Part shown: piece by piece, positions 15,280 through 23,581 of the stretch
Layout of the letters: every line of letters begins with the position of its first letter
Position numbering within the stretch: the stretch's first letter is position 1
Source: Candidatus Babelota bacterium
GTDB lineage: Bacteria > Babelota > Babeliae > Babelales > Vermiphilaceae
Assembly (NCBI GenBank): GCA_029262575.1
Contig: JAJCZC010000011.1
Location: 55,686-119,685, forward strand
Length of the DNA: 64,000 nt
Direction: 5' to 3'
Made by a program: the position numbers and the translations under genes
Notes under the pieces: generated by a model
Told to the model about the DNA's origin: nothing
Seen by the model: only the letters and a program-made list of their open reading frames with translations
Databases searched by the model: none

Positions 15280-15917
15280 ATGGTAATCATGTTGTTTTTT
15301 TATGCATATTTCATGCAGAACTTAGCGCAAATGCGCATAGTGACAAAGGTATGTTTAATCAGGAACAGCGCGAACAAGCAAAACAGTTTATTGATACATG
15401 TTTTAAAAAAGTTAAAAAACATGCTTCTCGTCAAATATATCATCTGAAAGTTGAAAAAGATCTAACGAATGAAGAGGCTGACATTGTTTTGCATGACCAC
15501 TCTCAAATAGATTACGTTAAACTGGATAAATTGGATCAATATTGTGTGCATGTTACGAATCGATGCAAAAAAGCGAAAGAGTATCTTGAAAGCATCATTC
15601 GCCCACAAAAAGAAATTGAACATTGGGATGAAAACCATGAGAAAAGTGCCTATGCGCTTTATGCATTTATGCAGCTGACTGAAGAGTTTAAAGGATACAA
15701 AGCAGATGCTTCAAATCAAAAAGCATATGCAATGTTGCATGCACATATGCTAGATATGGCAGGCACTTTGGTGGATCGCTATAAGGCAACATATCGCTGC
15801 TTTTCGAGTGGTACTCATGCTCGTCTAGATGAAGGGGATGCAGCTATTGACTATGATGTTGATCGCGTATTCTTTTTGGCTATGTATCTAATGGATCAGG
15901 ATCTTAAAAAAATATAA
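15280..15917 (+). pseudogene. Secreted helical protein split by a poly-T frameshift
   Basis: The main open frame (ATG at 15351) encodes 188 helical residues but has no ribosome site. A good GGAGG followed by ATG lies at 15280 in another frame. Reading from 15280 gives MVIMLFF up to a run of seven T (15295-15301). With one more T the frame would continue as LCIFHAELSANAHSDKGM and join the main frame, giving a convincing signal peptide. So the gene is either a fresh homopolymer frameshift, an assembly error, or restored by polymerase slippage on the T-run. No function recognised; the mature part has a Cys and many Asp, His and Lys residues. Confidence 0.75.
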
Positions 15918-15938
15918 AAATCGAAAAATCGAAACAAC

Positions 15939-15992
15939 TTCCTTCTCTGTGAAACACCTATAAATTCGAAGTCATTCACCCGATTGCCCTGC
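15939..15992 (-). repeat. Dispersed ~52-bp repeat, copy 2 (inverted)
   Basis: The reverse complement reads GCAGGGCAATCGGGTGAATG, then ACTTCGAATTTATAGGTG and TTTCACAGAGAAGGAA. It matches copies at 2427-2478 and 25899-25952 and lies between two secreted-protein genes. Confidence 0.75.
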
Positions 15993-16093
15993 TTCCGCAA
16001 AAAAGTATTGCAAATAGGGTTTTGCATCTGTTAGGATTATATTATATAACTCAAAATTGTTAATTTGTGGATGTTTTAAAAAAAGGATTTTGT

Positions 16094-17080
16094 ATGAAAA
16101 ACACACAATTTTATATCAAAAGACATTGGTTATTTATTTCCTTGATGGTATTTGGAGCCAATATCCTTGGTTCAGCATCATCAGATAAGCTGGACTTGGT
16201 AAGTTCAGCAATTAATCTGGCGAAAGATAAGGGATTAATGGTGATAAAATATGGGGGATACTATAAGTTTCACAATGATAAGAAAAAACCTTTCAAAGGG
16301 GATAGGCGTGATCTCACATCCTTACGAGGTGCAAAAGGCGAACATGAACTTTTGCGAGCAATTAACTTGAAGAAGCCTGAGAATTTTAAGATTATAGCTG
16401 GGAATTACAAAATACATTTAATGCCAAAGAAAGGGGAGGAAGTGGGTGTTGTTAAGAAGCTGTTAGATGCTGCTTCTGAGCTTAACCTGGGGAATATCAA
16501 TATGATAAAATTAAAACAATTTCCGCATCAAGGAACTTCAGCTGGCGACTTTAATATAAAGCCAAAAATTGTAATTTATCCTGCAACGGGAAAGCAAAAC
16601 GCCCAGAAGGTATTGAATGAAGTATATAAATTATTTAAAGATACTGAAGGTACAGATGTAAGGCCACGGGACAATACTAAAGTTACTTCGCTTATTTGGA
16701 TAGCTCAAGGTGATGGCGATGCTAAAGCCGGCTATCGGGATTATTTCGGGCCCGCTAAGGTTTACTATGACCCTGTAAAGATGGGCGATGCGAATGCAAG
16801 TTATTATTTAAAACATCCAGGTACTGGTAAAAATATTGTGCCAACTCAACAGGATATTCAAGAGGCACAGGAAGAAGATGAATTCAGTTCTTCTTCAAGC
16901 GAATCTGATGATGATATAACTTTTGATGATGATCAGCAAGATATTCAGAAGCCGAGTTCACAACTGGGTGGAGCATCACGACAATTTCGTATCGGAGCTC
17001 CTAAATCTTCTCGTATATTAAGACGAACCCAAACTGGTGCTTTAGGAAGAATGTCAACGATGTTAAAGATTAACAAGTAA
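16094..17080 (+). CDS. Putative secreted protein with acidic Ser-rich tail
   Basis: A 328-residue protein. The signal peptide (MKNTQFYIKRHWLFISLMVF...) ends in LGSASSD, similar to the A-SSSN junction of other secreted proteins here. The middle is lysine-rich and probably alpha/beta. Residues about 260-290 form a strongly acidic Ser/Asp stretch (EEDEFSSSSSESDDD), followed by a basic Arg/Ser tail. Low-complexity acidic tails occur in host-directed proteins, but no domain is recognised. AAAGGA precedes the ATG at 16094. A strong bidirectional terminator follows. Confidence 0.72.
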   Translation: MKNTQFYIKRHWLFISLMVFGANILGSASSDKLDLVSSAINLAKDKGLMVIKYGGYYKFHNDKKKPFKGDRRDLTSLRGAKGEHELLRAINLKKPENFKIIAGNYKIHLMPKKGEEVGVVKKLLDAASELNLGNINMIKLKQFPHQGTSAGDFNIKPKIVIYPATGKQNAQKVLNEVYKLFKDTEGTDVRPRDNTKVTSLIWIAQGDGDAKAGYRDYFGPAKVYYDPVKMGDANASYYLKHPGTGKNIVPTQQDIQEAQEEDEFSSSSSESDDDITFDDDQQDIQKPSSQLGGASRQFRIGAPKSSRILRRTQTGALGRMSTMLKINK

Positions 17081-17132
17081 AATTTACCAGAGGATTACAC
17101 GTCTACCTTAGAATGTAATCCTCTGGTAAATT
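17081..17132. terminator. Bidirectional terminator with 19-bp perfect stem
   Basis: AATTTACCAGAGGATTACA at 17081-17099 and its exact complement at 17114-17132, between the convergent genes at 16094 and murB. Confidence 0.8.
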
Positions 17133-17137
17133 AAGTT

Positions 17138-18082
17138 TCATTCGGTCTTCAGCGGAAAATGCTTAAAGCCAACTAATCGGCATTCCGTTTGTGGCATAAT
17201 GCCAAAATGTTCTTTAACCAGTTTTTGCATTTTTCGCGCAACATCAACAATATCTTGTGTGGTTGCATTGCCACAATTGACAATCATATTGGCATGTTGC
17301 CAAGATACCATGGCATTGCCAACTTTTAGTGCTCCTTTTACGCCAATTTTATCAAGGTAATATGCAACATGGATCATCTTTTTCCCATTGCTTTCCAAAC
17401 TCACCTCATGTGCATGAAAATTACGGAAAAAACTACCACAGGTATTCTTGCTCGGATAACGTGCAGTGCGATGGCGAATGATTTCGGCGGATCTTCCGCG
17501 GGCATATGCACATTCTATTTCGCTCACTTTGGTGAGTTTAAAGGTGGCATCCAAAACATAATATGGCTTGTGATGCAAGGTTGAATCATTGTAACCAAAA
17601 TTAAACCATGTATTATCAACATTGATAATTTCTCCGGTTTGTTGATGCATAACATGTGCGGATACCAAAAAGTGAGATAATAAAAATTGAAAATAGTGCA
17701 AGTTAATAAATACTGATCCGCCAACTGTGCCAGGAATCCCGCTAAATTCCTCAAGACCAATGAGGTTATGATCAAGGCAAAAATTGATCAAGTCTTGCAT
17801 CGTCACGCCTGCACCGGCAGTGACCAATTGATCATCAATTATAGTAATATTGTTTAAGTTCGGCTGAATGACTAAACCTTCAACGCCATCATCGCTGATG
17901 AGCATATTTGCACCTTGACCAATTAAGGTTATAGGCCGTTTGTGTGCATGGGCAAAGTTTAATGCTTGGCTAAATTCATCGTGGTTTTTTGGTGTTGCAA
18001 AATATTGTGCGTTGCCCCCGGTGCCAAACCAGTTTTTATCGCCAAGGGGGATGTTTTCTTGAATGAAAGATGGAAGCCGCAT
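17138..18082 (-). CDS. murB: UDP-N-acetylenolpyruvoylglucosamine reductase MurB
   Basis: MurB uses NADPH and FAD to reduce UDP-GlcNAc-enolpyruvate to UDP-MurNAc in peptidoglycan synthesis. The 314-residue protein has the FAD-binding segment LIGQGANMLISDDG, GIPGTVGGSV, the catalytic serine region NTCGSFFRN and the C-terminal Glu in PQTECRLVGF. I prefer the ATG at 18082, with GGAA eight bases upstream; an ATG at 18124 would overlap the end of trhO and add 14 residues. It follows trhO on the same strand. Confidence 0.95.
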   Translation of the reverse strand: MRLPSFIQENIPLGDKNWFGTGGNAQYFATPKNHDEFSQALNFAHAHKRPITLIGQGANMLISDDGVEGLVIQPNLNNITIIDDQLVTAGAGVTMQDLINFCLDHNLIGLEEFSGIPGTVGGSVFINLHYFQFLLSHFLVSAHVMHQQTGEIINVDNTWFNFGYNDSTLHHKPYYVLDATFKLTKVSEIECAYARGRSAEIIRHRTARYPSKNTCGSFFRNFHAHEVSLESNGKKMIHVAYYLDKIGVKGALKVGNAMVSWQHANMIVNCGNATTQDIVDVARKMQKLVKEHFGIMPQTECRLVGFKHFPLKTE

Positions 18083-18111
18083 TCTTTTATTCCGTGTTTT
18101 TTGTGATTGTT

Positions 18112-19032
18112 TCACAACGAACATGCACTCATAGGAGCTTGTGCCAATGACTTGCGCCGTTTAACTTTGCCTGCAGCTATCAAATCGATGCATGTTTGAC
18201 TGCAACAATTTTCATATTTTTGGGTACAATCAGCACAATCAATGAAATGTTTATTGCACATCGCGTTGTAACAATTGGTATAATCGTCACATGCTTTGCT
18301 GCACAACAAGCAATGACCTAGAATATCATCTGTTATTTTTGTAGCAATGCGGCCATCAAATACATAGTTTTTACCACGAAAAAAGCCATCCGGATACTTT
18401 TCGGCGTAGCGATGAATGCCACCTTCAACTTGATACACCTTTTTGGCTACATTTTTTTCTTGCAAATATGCGGTCGCACGTTCGCAACGAATGCCGCCAG
18501 TGCAATACATGAGCACTTCTTTATCTCTAAATTCATCCAAGTGTTCATCTATATAGTTGGGGAATTCGCGAAAGTATTTTAATTTAGGTTTAATTGCACC
18601 TTCAAATGCTCCAATGTCTGTTTCACATGTATTACGAGTATCAAGGATGATCAAGTCTTTAGGTTTATTTTTGAGTAAGTCGTGTGTTTGATCAGGTGTT
18701 AAGTGAATTCCAGTGTTTTCAACCTTAGCAGCATCTTTTGCACCAAGATGCACAATTTCATCTTTAATGAGAATGCGCATTCGAGGAAAACATTCAGCGT
18801 CACCCGGGCCTTCTTTAAAGTCGGTGCCTTGCAATTGAGGGTGTTTGAGCATGATTTTTTTATAACGTTCGCATGATTCATCAGAACCGCCAACGGTTCC
18901 ATTAATGCCTTCATGGGCTATGATAATGCGACCAGTCAGTTCTAAGTTATCACAGATTTGCCGTTGCCATTTTAATATACGTTTTGGACATTCGAAACTG
19001 GTATATTTATAAAAAAGAAGAATTTTTCCCAC
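18112..19032 (-). CDS. trhO: tRNA uridine(34) hydroxylase TrhO (rhodanese family)
   Basis: TrhO makes 5-hydroxyuridine at tRNA wobble position 34. The 306-residue protein has the N-terminal acylphosphatase-like domain (GRIIIAHEGINGTVGG), the rhodanese domain with LDTRNTCETDIGAF and the catalytic Cys in MYCTGGIRCERA, and the Cys-rich C-terminal segment (CLLCSKACDDYTNC...) seen in this family. The start is a GTG at 19032 seven bases after GGAGG; longer ATG starts in the same frame lack a ribosome site and would add an unrelated extension. It lies just upstream of murB. Confidence 0.93.
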   Translation of the reverse strand: MGKILLFYKYTSFECPKRILKWQRQICDNLELTGRIIIAHEGINGTVGGSDESCERYKKIMLKHPQLQGTDFKEGPGDAECFPRMRILIKDEIVHLGAKDAAKVENTGIHLTPDQTHDLLKNKPKDLIILDTRNTCETDIGAFEGAIKPKLKYFREFPNYIDEHLDEFRDKEVLMYCTGGIRCERATAYLQEKNVAKKVYQVEGGIHRYAEKYPDGFFRGKNYVFDGRIATKITDDILGHCLLCSKACDDYTNCYNAMCNKHFIDCADCTQKYENCCSQTCIDLIAAGKVKRRKSLAQAPMSACSL

Positions 19033-19155
19033 AGATTTGCCTCCTGCACAGGTTAATAGGTGATTATTGATATACAGTCTAATAATAGCATATAAATGGT
19101 GCATGGTCGACGGATAGAACGAATGGCAGTCTCTGGCATATATTGCATGTAAACG

Positions 19156-19629
19156 CTATTCAAAAAAGTTGATGTCCGCAGCGATTGCTATTTCTTTGTT
19201 TTTATTATCAATGAGTATCATGCGGCAGCCACCTTCACCGAAGTCTAGTAGTCGATAAAATTTTAAAGTGTTACCCGGCATTATAGTAATTGGCTGTGCA
19301 TCACAATCTTTCATTTGAATGTTTATTTTATGATGCGGAACGAGGCAGCTATTTTTGATGATAGCTTTTTGTAGATGTGCTACTGAAAATTCGGGTAAAG
19401 ATGTCAGGCCGCTGCTGGGTATAGCAACTTTTTTAGACCCACCGGGTGTAATAAAAACATATTTTTTTGCATCAATAGGTAAAAACCATATTAATTCGCT
19501 CGGCGATTCGTTTTTAATGAGAAAGAAATGTGCAGGATCGGATTGTTTTTTTTCGGGTGATTTAGGTTTTGGTATACCTTCTGTCTCAGGTAATGAACAA
19601 CCGCATGATTCTAAATCTACTTTTTTCAT
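19156..19629 (-). CDS. Conserved-looking protein of unknown function
   Basis: A 157-residue protein with no signal peptide or membrane segment. The first 40 residues are Pro/Lys/Glu-rich and probably disordered, with a CGC motif. The rest looks like a small beta-sandwich (ELIWFLPIDAKKYVFITPGGSKKV, NTLKFYRLLDFGEGGC). GGAAACACT precedes the ATG. I do not recognise it, and its neighbours give no clue. Confidence 0.65.
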   Translation of the reverse strand: MKKVDLESCGCSLPETEGIPKPKSPEKKQSDPAHFFLIKNESPSELIWFLPIDAKKYVFITPGGSKKVAIPSSGLTSLPEFSVAHLQKAIIKNSCLVPHHKINIQMKDCDAQPITIMPGNTLKFYRLLDFGEGGCRMILIDNKNKEIAIAADINFFE

Positions 19630-19770
19630 AGTGTTTCCTTAATATAAAGCTTGGGATGTTGTAACTAAATTTGAGATTAGACTATGCTCATTCTATGAAT
19701 CAATATAATGTGTTGTACTTGTTTTTTTTGTTGTAATTAGTTGTTAGTATTATCTGTAGGAGAATGTTGT

Positions 19771-20175
19771 ATGTTGGTAAGTGTTATGGTGTTGTCCGCG
19801 ATTGGTTTGGTGATTTGTCTATATGGTTTTTATATTGAACAACAGTTAAAAATAAACCAAGCATATAAGGCAGCGTGTGATCTATCTGAAATTGCTTCAT
19901 GCACCAAGACGTTTTTGAGTCCGTGGGGCAAAATTATGGGTGTTTCAAATATCCGCATAGGCATCTTATTTTATATTGTAATGTTTATATTGGGGGTGAT
20001 GGGTCAAACTTGTTTGGCTTTTATGGGCGCTGTTGGCGCATGTGCAGGTTCAGTTTTTTTGGCCTACATTTTATATGCGAAGGTCAAAACTTTTTGCCTA
20101 ATTTGTACATCGATCTATGTGGTTAATGCATTGCTTTTATGGGCGACATATGATTGTTTAGAAGGTATATTGTAA
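19771..20175 (+). CDS. VKOR-family disulfide-forming membrane protein, copy 1
   Basis: A 134-residue inner-membrane protein of the vitamin K epoxide reductase family, which reoxidises disulfide-bond donors in the periplasm using quinone. Both redox pairs are in place: Cys36 and Cys44 in ACDLSEIASCTK, and the CXXC Cys109-Cys112 in TFCLICTS; the SN after MGV is also typical. There is no fused thioredoxin domain, so a separate partner is needed. The ATG at 19771 has GGAG eight bases ahead. A second VKOR gene follows 22 bases downstream. Confidence 0.88.
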   Translation: MLVSVMVLSAIGLVICLYGFYIEQQLKINQAYKAACDLSEIASCTKTFLSPWGKIMGVSNIRIGILFYIVMFILGVMGQTCLAFMGAVGACAGSVFLAYILYAKVKTFCLICTSIYVVNALLLWATYDCLEGIL

Positions 20176-20197
20176 CTTATTTAACGAAGGAGAAGGT

Positions 20198-20593
20198 ATG
20201 GATATTTATGTAATGTTGACTGCAGCTTTTGGGTTGTTGATTTGCTTATGGGGCACAGTGTTAGATCTGAAAGTGCAAGCCAACCCTGAATTCAAAGCAG
20301 CATGTGATTTTTCAGAAAAGTCTTCTTGCACAAAAACATTAAAGTCGCGTTATAGTAGACTGCTATTTGGTGTTTCAAATACCTATTTTGGGATAGCCTT
20401 TTTTGCTATTGTTCTTGTTCTTGCTTATTTGGGTGGTTACCAGAATATTATCTTTTATAGCTCAGCAATTAGCACGTTAATCACAGGTTGGTTGTTTGTG
20501 CTTATTTATCTAAAACAAAAAAACTATTGCTCTCTTTGTTTTGTTCTTTTTGCAGCATGTGCAGCATTAACATGGTTAACTTGCCCGTTTTGA
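20198..20593 (+). CDS. VKOR-family disulfide-forming membrane protein, copy 2
   Basis: A 131-residue paralogue of the gene just upstream, with the four redox cysteines at the same positions: Cys36 and Cys44 in ACDFSEKSSCTK, Cys111 and Cys114 in CSLC. The rest has clearly diverged, so this is an old duplication with both copies kept, which suggests different partners or substrates. AAGGAG precedes the ATG. DoxX follows 28 bases later, making a three-gene redox cluster. Confidence 0.88.
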   Translation: MDIYVMLTAAFGLLICLWGTVLDLKVQANPEFKAACDFSEKSSCTKTLKSRYSRLLFGVSNTYFGIAFFAIVLVLAYLGGYQNIIFYSSAISTLITGWLFVLIYLKQKNYCSLCFVLFAACAALTWLTCPF

Positions 20594-20621
20594 TACGCAC
20601 TCGTTATTAAAAGGAAAAAAA

Positions 20622-21068
20622 ATGAGATGGCTTCTCTCTTCAAATACAAGTTTAGAACTAGGTTTGTTCTTGATTCGCGTTGGTATAGGTTTAGTTTTTG
20701 TGATTCATGGTTGGGGAAAAATAACCAATATGGAGCAGTGGCACTGGCTTGGTTCGCAAATGTCCCATGTTGGTATTACCTTTTTACCAGCACTTTGGGG
20801 TTTTTTGGCAGCCGCAACTGAATTTTTTGGTGGCTTATGTTTGGTGTTTGGCTTTGCAACACGTTTTGCTGCAGCACTTTTGGCATTTGTGATGTTTGTT
20901 GCAGTGCTATATCATCTGAAAAATGGTGATGCGTTCAAAACTTATTCACATGCACTATCTTTATTTCTTGTCTTTGCAGGACTATTGCTTTCAGGTCCAG
21001 GTAAGTTTTCATTAGATCATATAATACATGGTAAATCAGTGGTGCATGCCTCAGAGCATAGATTTTGA
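20622..21068 (+). CDS. DoxX-family membrane protein
   Basis: A 148-residue protein with four predicted helices and the DoxX pattern: LFLIRVGIGLVFVIHGWGKI at the start, AATEFFGGLCLVFGFATR in helix two, and an LS.FLVFAGLLLSGPGKFSLD end. DoxX proteins are small inner-membrane proteins linked to oxidative stress and membrane redox complexes. Its place after two VKOR genes supports a redox role, but its exact task is unknown. AAAGGAAAAAAA precedes the ATG. Confidence 0.9.
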   Translation: MRWLLSSNTSLELGLFLIRVGIGLVFVIHGWGKITNMEQWHWLGSQMSHVGITFLPALWGFLAAATEFFGGLCLVFGFATRFAAALLAFVMFVAVLYHLKNGDAFKTYSHALSLFLVFAGLLLSGPGKFSLDHIIHGKSVVHASEHRF

Positions 21069-21153
21069 TCTAAGTTAAATATCATTTTTTTTTGAAAGAG
21101 CGCATGTTTAGGTCTATGGAGCAACATATTTAAGCATGTGCTATTTTTTTTTG

Positions 21154-21183
21154 TTGACAACTATTTGGTTCCATGGATATACT
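21154..21183 (+). promoter_or_regulatory. Promoter for the aaRS-like gene
   Basis: TTGACA (21154-21159), 18 bases, TATACT (21178-21183), about 55 bp before the start codon at 21238. Confidence 0.65.
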
Positions 21184-21237
21184 TCCGTTAATTTGTGTTA
21201 TTTTTTTTAGATATAACAATTAAGGGGAGAAGATTTT

Positions 21238-22107
21238 ATGCAGAACGCCCATCATTATAATACCATGGCGCGTAAGCTTCGTTCATTCTTTCATGAGAAA
21301 GGCTATATTGAAATTCCGGCATCAAGCCGGCTTTCTATTATGGCCGCATGTGAAGATCCGCGAACAGTAACTACCTTCAAGATGGCAGGCCAAGTCTGGC
21401 CGTGCTCACAAACTGGTCAGATGTGGCTCGAATTAGAATTGTTAAAAAACCCGGATGTATCCGGGGTTTTTTGTGTTGGTCCAAGTTTTAGAAATGAGCC
21501 AAATCCAATACCTGGCCGTCATCATGTAATTTTCCCAATGTTTGATTTTGAGGGCAAAGGTTCATTTGCTGATCTTCAGCGTATTGAGCGAGACCTTTTG
21601 GTTTATTTGGGTCTTGAAGCTCCACAATCTTTGCAATATGATGATTTATGCACGCAATATAGCACAGATTTATTAGAGACTGAGCATGAAGAGCGTATGT
21701 GCAAAGAGGTTAAAACTGCAATAAGTCTTGAAAAATTTCCGTTACGCTCTGATCCATTCTGGAATATGAAATATGTGGGTGAAGGTCTGTTTAATAAAAT
21801 AGACATTATTCTTTATGGGCAGGAGACCATTGGCTCAGCTGAGCGTTCATGTAATCCTGAAGAGATGCTCAACTTTTTCCACAGTATCATTGATGGAAAG
21901 TATGCTCAACTGCTTTTTGATCTTTTTGGCAAAGACCGAGTGATGAAAGAGATGGATGAATATTTGGCTCTCGATTTCTTCCCTCGTTTTGGTGGTGGTA
22001 TTGGCATGACGAGACTTGAAAATGCAATGAAGCAAGCAGGGCTTTTTGATATACCAGAGTCTTATTGTTCTCCTTATACGTTTGTGCCATCACAAATGCA
22101 GATGTAA
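21238..22107 (+). CDS. Free-standing class II aminoacyl-tRNA synthetase-like core
   Basis: A 289-residue protein that is only the class II catalytic core of the Asp/Asn/Lys subgroup. Motif 2 reads CVGPSFRNEPN...FPMFDFEGKG and motif 3 reads GGGIGMTRLENAM; TGQMWLE matches the subgroup's active-site strand. There is no N-terminal OB-fold for binding the anticodon. Known relatives of this shape include the archaeal AspRS-derived asparagine synthetase and lysine-modifying paralogues, so asparagine synthesis or modification of a protein or tRNA are both possible. GGGGAGAAG precedes the ATG, and the gene has its own promoter and terminator. Confidence 0.8.
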   Translation: MQNAHHYNTMARKLRSFFHEKGYIEIPASSRLSIMAACEDPRTVTTFKMAGQVWPCSQTGQMWLELELLKNPDVSGVFCVGPSFRNEPNPIPGRHHVIFPMFDFEGKGSFADLQRIERDLLVYLGLEAPQSLQYDDLCTQYSTDLLETEHEERMCKEVKTAISLEKFPLRSDPFWNMKYVGEGLFNKIDIILYGQETIGSAERSCNPEEMLNFFHSIIDGKYAQLLFDLFGKDRVMKEMDEYLALDFFPRFGGGIGMTRLENAMKQAGLFDIPESYCSPYTFVPSQMQM

Positions 22108-22128
22108 ACTTCTTTTGTTATGTGTTGA

Positions 22129-22164
22129 GCCGATGTAAGTATAATGCTTACATCGGCTTTTTTT
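22129..22164 (+). terminator. Terminator after the aaRS-like gene
   Basis: GCCGATGTAAG / CTTACATCGGC, a perfect 11-bp stem with loop TATAATG, then seven T. Confidence 0.92.
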
Positions 22165-22239
22165 AGTTATTAACGTGATCTTGATCTAAGTTTTTTTGTA
22201 TATAATTTATAAATTCCCTATTTTGATCGACGGATGTCA

Positions 22240-22998
22240 TCACCTACTTTCCAACGCATCCCACCCAGCTTTTCTATATGCTTGAGCAGCACATTTTTGA
22301 TTCTCTGCTTTATAAATACCGCGTCCGACAATGATAATGTCGGTCATTTTTTTGCCTACAACATGTTCTGGTGTGCGATATTGTTGTCCGAGATTATCGC
22401 TTGCTTGTTGTAAATTAACGCCGGGTGTGCATTTAAATTGATGTGGATGATCAAGTTGTGCATTTTGTGCAATAATGCCGATAATTGAATCATCATGTTT
22501 TTTTGCCCATTCGAGCACCTTGTGCGTATAGGTGGCATCAATCAAATTATCTGCACAACTCAATTCGGCTAATAACAGAATTGCACAATCTTTTTTGCAG
22601 TCTGAAAGCGCCTTGATAATTGTAGGCCCAGCAATTGCATGAGCAATAATGATATCAGCCCAATCTGCAATGTGATACACACCGCCGGTATATTGTGCTT
22701 GTACCGTTGAACCAATATCGGCAAATTTGCGATCTTCACAAATTAAGAAATTATACTCTTTTGCTTTTTGTTTAAGTTGTACGATTAAGTCTTGATCAAA
22801 ATCATCAATGATATCGATATGTGTTTTGAGTATACAAATTTCGTTGCCAACATTATCAATTAAATTAAACAGTTCTTTTTTCGTGCGCACATCAGCAGCA
22901 ATGGCAAGATTGGTCTGTTTTTTTTGCATGATGGCGTGCAATTTTTGTGCGACATCATGCTTATAATTAATCTTTTTAGACGGTAATTTGCTGTTCAT
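22240..22998 (-). CDS. pyrF: Orotidine 5'-phosphate decarboxylase (eukaryote-like)
   Basis: Removes CO2 from OMP to make UMP. The 252-residue protein carries the active-site DRKFADIG (Asp89, Lys91, Asp94) and LKTHID (Lys58). The stretch CEDRKFADIGSTVQAQYTGG followed by IADWADIIIAHA resembles the fungal/animal enzyme group more than the usual bacterial one. The ATG at 22998 lies inside the 3' end of pyrE (23-base overlap) and has no ribosome site of its own, so translation is probably coupled. The gene order OPRT then ODC is the same as the domain order of eukaryotic UMP synthase. Confidence 0.93.
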   Translation of the reverse strand: MNSKLPSKKINYKHDVAQKLHAIMQKKQTNLAIAADVRTKKELFNLIDNVGNEICILKTHIDIIDDFDQDLIVQLKQKAKEYNFLICEDRKFADIGSTVQAQYTGGVYHIADWADIIIAHAIAGPTIIKALSDCKKDCAILLLAELSCADNLIDATYTHKVLEWAKKHDDSIIGIIAQNAQLDHPHQFKCTPGVNLQQASDNLGQQYRTPEHVVGKKMTDIIIVGRGIYKAENQKCAAQAYRKAGWDALESR

Positions 22999-23581
22999 GG
23001 ATAAAGTTTCTGATTGCATGAGCGGATTCCTCATTAATAATATTAGCATCGGATAAAATGCTTAATACTTCTGATAGGGTAAAAATAACATGTACAATAT
23101 ATCCTTTTTGTTCTACGCGTTGTACGCCGCCGTGTTCGCGATCGATTAGTATTGCAATATCGGTAACAACGCATTTTTCATTTTCTAAAACTTCAACGGT
23201 ATCCAGTGCGCTACCGCCAGTTGTGAAAAGATCTTCAATCACCAAACAACGTGCTTTTGCATGAAACACACCTTCTAATATGCGCTTAGTGCCATATTTT
23301 TTTGCCTCTTTTCTGTGCATGATCATTGGAATATTGTGTTGCACTGATAATACTGTTGCAAATGGCAATGCTGTATAGGGCACGCCGCAAATATAATGAA
23401 AATCGCATGAAGTGATTTTTTCCCACAACATATTTGCCGTTGTTTGCAATAATTCTGGATAGGAAACCATGCGACGTAAATCTAAATAGATGGGAGATTC
23501 GATACCGCTTTTGAGCGTAAAGGTGCCAAATTGAATTGCACCAATTTTATGGAGCTTGAGAATAAAATCTTTGCGATTCAT
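22976..23581 (-). CDS. pyrE: Orotate phosphoribosyltransferase
   Basis: Joins orotate to PRPP to give OMP. The 201-residue protein has the orotate-side segment LKSGIESPIYLDLRR, the basic loop HRKEAKKYGTKR and the PRPP motif VIEDLFTTGGSA (residues 114-125). The ATG at 23581 has AAAGGAAAA close ahead and lies 35 bases inside the end of pyrD. A longer in-frame start at 23656 would overlap pyrD further and is not supported. Middle gene of pyrD-pyrE-pyrF. Confidence 0.94.
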   Translation of the reverse strand: MNRKDFILKLHKIGAIQFGTFTLKSGIESPIYLDLRRMVSYPELLQTTANMLWEKITSCDFHYICGVPYTALPFATVLSVQHNIPMIMHRKEAKKYGTKRILEGVFHAKARCLVIEDLFTTGGSALDTVEVLENEKCVVTDIAILIDREHGGVQRVEQKGYIVHVIFTLSEVLSILSDANIINEESAHAIRNFIHEQQITV

